DNA from: Planctomycetota bacterium
GTDB lineage: Bacteria; Planctomycetota; Phycisphaerae; Phycisphaerales; UBA1924
Length of the DNA stretch: 32,096 nt
Assembly: GCA_003696675.1 (NCBI GenBank)
Contig: RFGH01000154.1
Span: 1-32,096, forward strand
Direction of reading: 5' to 3'
Below the pieces are notes generated by a model that saw nothing but the letters and a program-made list of their open reading frames with translations, had not been told where the DNA came from and searched no databases. Positions 31,032-32,096 of this stretch are shown here, in pieces. Position 1 is the first letter of the stretch, and the number at the start of each line of letters is the position of its first letter. Made by a program: the position numbers and the translations under genes.

Positions 31032-31946
31032 TCAAAGTTCGCCCCGCGTCAACCGCCGCTGCACACCCTGCCGCGCCTTCACACCAAACTCCGTCTTCAG
31101 CATCGGACCCATCACCACCTGCGCCATCGGGTTCCGCCACACGCGACGGCACAACTTGTACGCCACGCTCTCCGTCGGCCACGCCACCGCGTCCTCCGAC
31201 GCGTACCGAAGCATGTCCGGCTCGATATACGCCGACCAACGCTCATGGAAGAGCCGCCGGTTCGCCGTGTCCGTGTCGAACCGCCCCGGCGACGACCCGC
31301 CGTGATGACCGATCACCGACGCGCCCGTGCACACCACCGCCCGCCCCCGCTGCCGCGCACGGAAGCAGAACTCGAGATCCTCGTATCCCGTCCGATACGC
31401 CTCGTCCAGCCCGCCCATCGACCGGAACAACTCCGACGGAATCACACAGCACGCGAAGATCACCCCCTGCATCTCACGCGGCCGCCTCGCACCAGCCAGC
31501 GACTCCAAGTCCAACCCCTCGTACAACCGCCGGTCCCGGTGCTGGGCGTCAAAGACCACCCCCGCGTGATTCACCGTCGTCGACCCCGGCACCGTGTGCC
31601 AGTTCGCCACCACGCCGACACTCGGCTCGTCGGCCAACTCCAGCATCGGCTCCAGCCACCGCGGCGTCAGCACCGTGTCGTTGTTCAACAGCACGATGTG
31701 CCGCCCGGACGCCTGCCGCGCCATCGCGTTGTTGTTCCGCGCGAACGAACCCCGCTCACGCCCCCTCAGCACCGTCACCCGGTCCCGCTGCGTCGCCAAA
31801 TACGCCGGCGTCGGATCCGTCGAGCAGTCGTCGTAGACGAACACCTCCGCCCGAAGCCCGTCCGGCAGCGTCGCGAACAGCGTGTCCAGGCACGCACGGG
31901 TCAACGCCACCCGATTATGAACTGGAATAAGAATGGACACATCCAT
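31032..31946 (-). CDS. GT2-family glycosyltransferase
   Basis: 304 aa from ATG 31946 (MDVSILIPVHNRVALTRACL), the usual family start; an ATG four codons upstream (31958) is equally possible and neither has a clear SD. GT-A motifs: VFVYDDCSTDPT, GSFARNNNAMARQASGRHIVLLNNDTVL (NND in place of DXD), VIFACCVIPSELFRSMGGLDEAY and GYEDLEFCFRARQRG, as in rhamnosyl-type GT2 enzymes. Donor unknown; dTDP-rhamnose would suit rfbA/rfbB. Operonic with the sulfotransferase (2-nt gap). AGTGTA at 32005-32010 (TACACT on the minus strand) may be its -10. Confidence 0.88.
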   Translation of the reverse strand: MDVSILIPVHNRVALTRACLDTLFATLPDGLRAEVFVYDDCSTDPTPAYLATQRDRVTVLRGRERGSFARNNNAMARQASGRHIVLLNNDTVLTPRWLEPMLELADEPSVGVVANWHTVPGSTTVNHAGVVFDAQHRDRRLYEGLDLESLAGARRPREMQGVIFACCVIPSELFRSMGGLDEAYRTGYEDLEFCFRARQRGRAVVCTGASVIGHHGGSSPGRFDTDTANRRLFHERWSAYIEPDMLRYASEDAVAWPTESVAYKLCRRVWRNPMAQVVMGPMLKTEFGVKARQGVQRRLTRGEL

Positions 31947-32004
31947 GCGAAATGGCATCCCTGCGTCGTGGCCCCCGGAGGACGCCCTCCCGGGCGCCGC
32001 TGCC

Positions 32005-32010
32005 AGTGTA
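32005..32010 (-). promoter_or_regulatory. Weak -10-like TACACT for the minus-strand GT2-sulfotransferase pair
   Basis: TACACT on the minus strand lies about 50-60 nt before the GT2 start, with a GC-rich hairpin (around 31973-31995) between. No good -35 is seen. The rest of 31959-32096 shows no gene. Confidence 0.25.
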
Positions 32011-32096
32011 GGGCCGTTTTCGGACGGACCCGGCCATCTGGGCCGAAAGCCGGGCCACCGCGACGCGCCCATCCCGATCCCCGGCCCCAGCCGCCC

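Overview
The window is high-GC, densely coded bacterial DNA. Three traits point to a planctomycete, most likely of the Phycisphaerae type: an exported protein with paired dockerin/EF-hand-like calcium loops (1002-2345), an exported protein with a PEP-CTERM-like tail (9286-10566), and starts that often lack a Shine-Dalgarno (SD) sequence. This assignment is an inference from gene style; there is no rRNA in the window to confirm it.

Layout. 1-6077 is mixed housekeeping: the 3' part of a CNNM-type membrane protein, an exported dockerin-like protein with a Gly-Gly-Lys tail, a small lipoprotein, an unusual minus-strand RNA unit carrying a 12-residue ORF (about 2973-3302), a 61-residue protein, a nitrilase-family amidase, a threonine/serine dehydratase and a HesB-like protein. 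An inverted repeat of about 250 bp fills the space between the amidase and the dehydratase. 6244-8955 is a znuA-znuC-znuB metal-uptake operon (minus strand). It is followed by tRNA-Ala(CGC) with a strong terminator and by the PEP-CTERM-like protein.

10741-19315 is a complete cbb3 terminal oxidase operon on the minus strand: fused ccoN-ccoO, ccoQ, a single-heme ccoP, ccoG, ccoH, a SafE-type membrane protein, the copper ATPase ccoI and ccoS. Most of these genes overlap or nearly touch. An Rrf2-family regulator with three likely Fe-S cysteines is divergent (19570-20013). The 254-bp control region between them holds candidate promoters for both sides and inverted repeats, suggesting oxygen-, NO- or redox-responsive control.

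20032-32096 is a surface-polysaccharide locus. rfbA and rfbB make dTDP-4-keto-6-deoxyglucose. On the plus strand, a Wzm/Wzt ABC exporter (Wzt has an extra C-terminal domain), a methyltransferase, a 1481-residue multidomain protein (methyltransferase, long coiled coil, WbsX/GH99-like domain, GT4 glycosyltransferase) and a GT2 enzyme are chained by short overlaps or small gaps. A sulfotransferase and another GT2 enzyme converge on them from the minus strand.

The two most unusual items are the minus-strand RNA unit at about 2973-3302, whose ribosome-binding site is complementary to 16 nt of the usual 16S rRNA 3' end, and the 1481-residue protein, whose architecture suggests chain capping, length measurement and glycan synthesis on one polypeptide.
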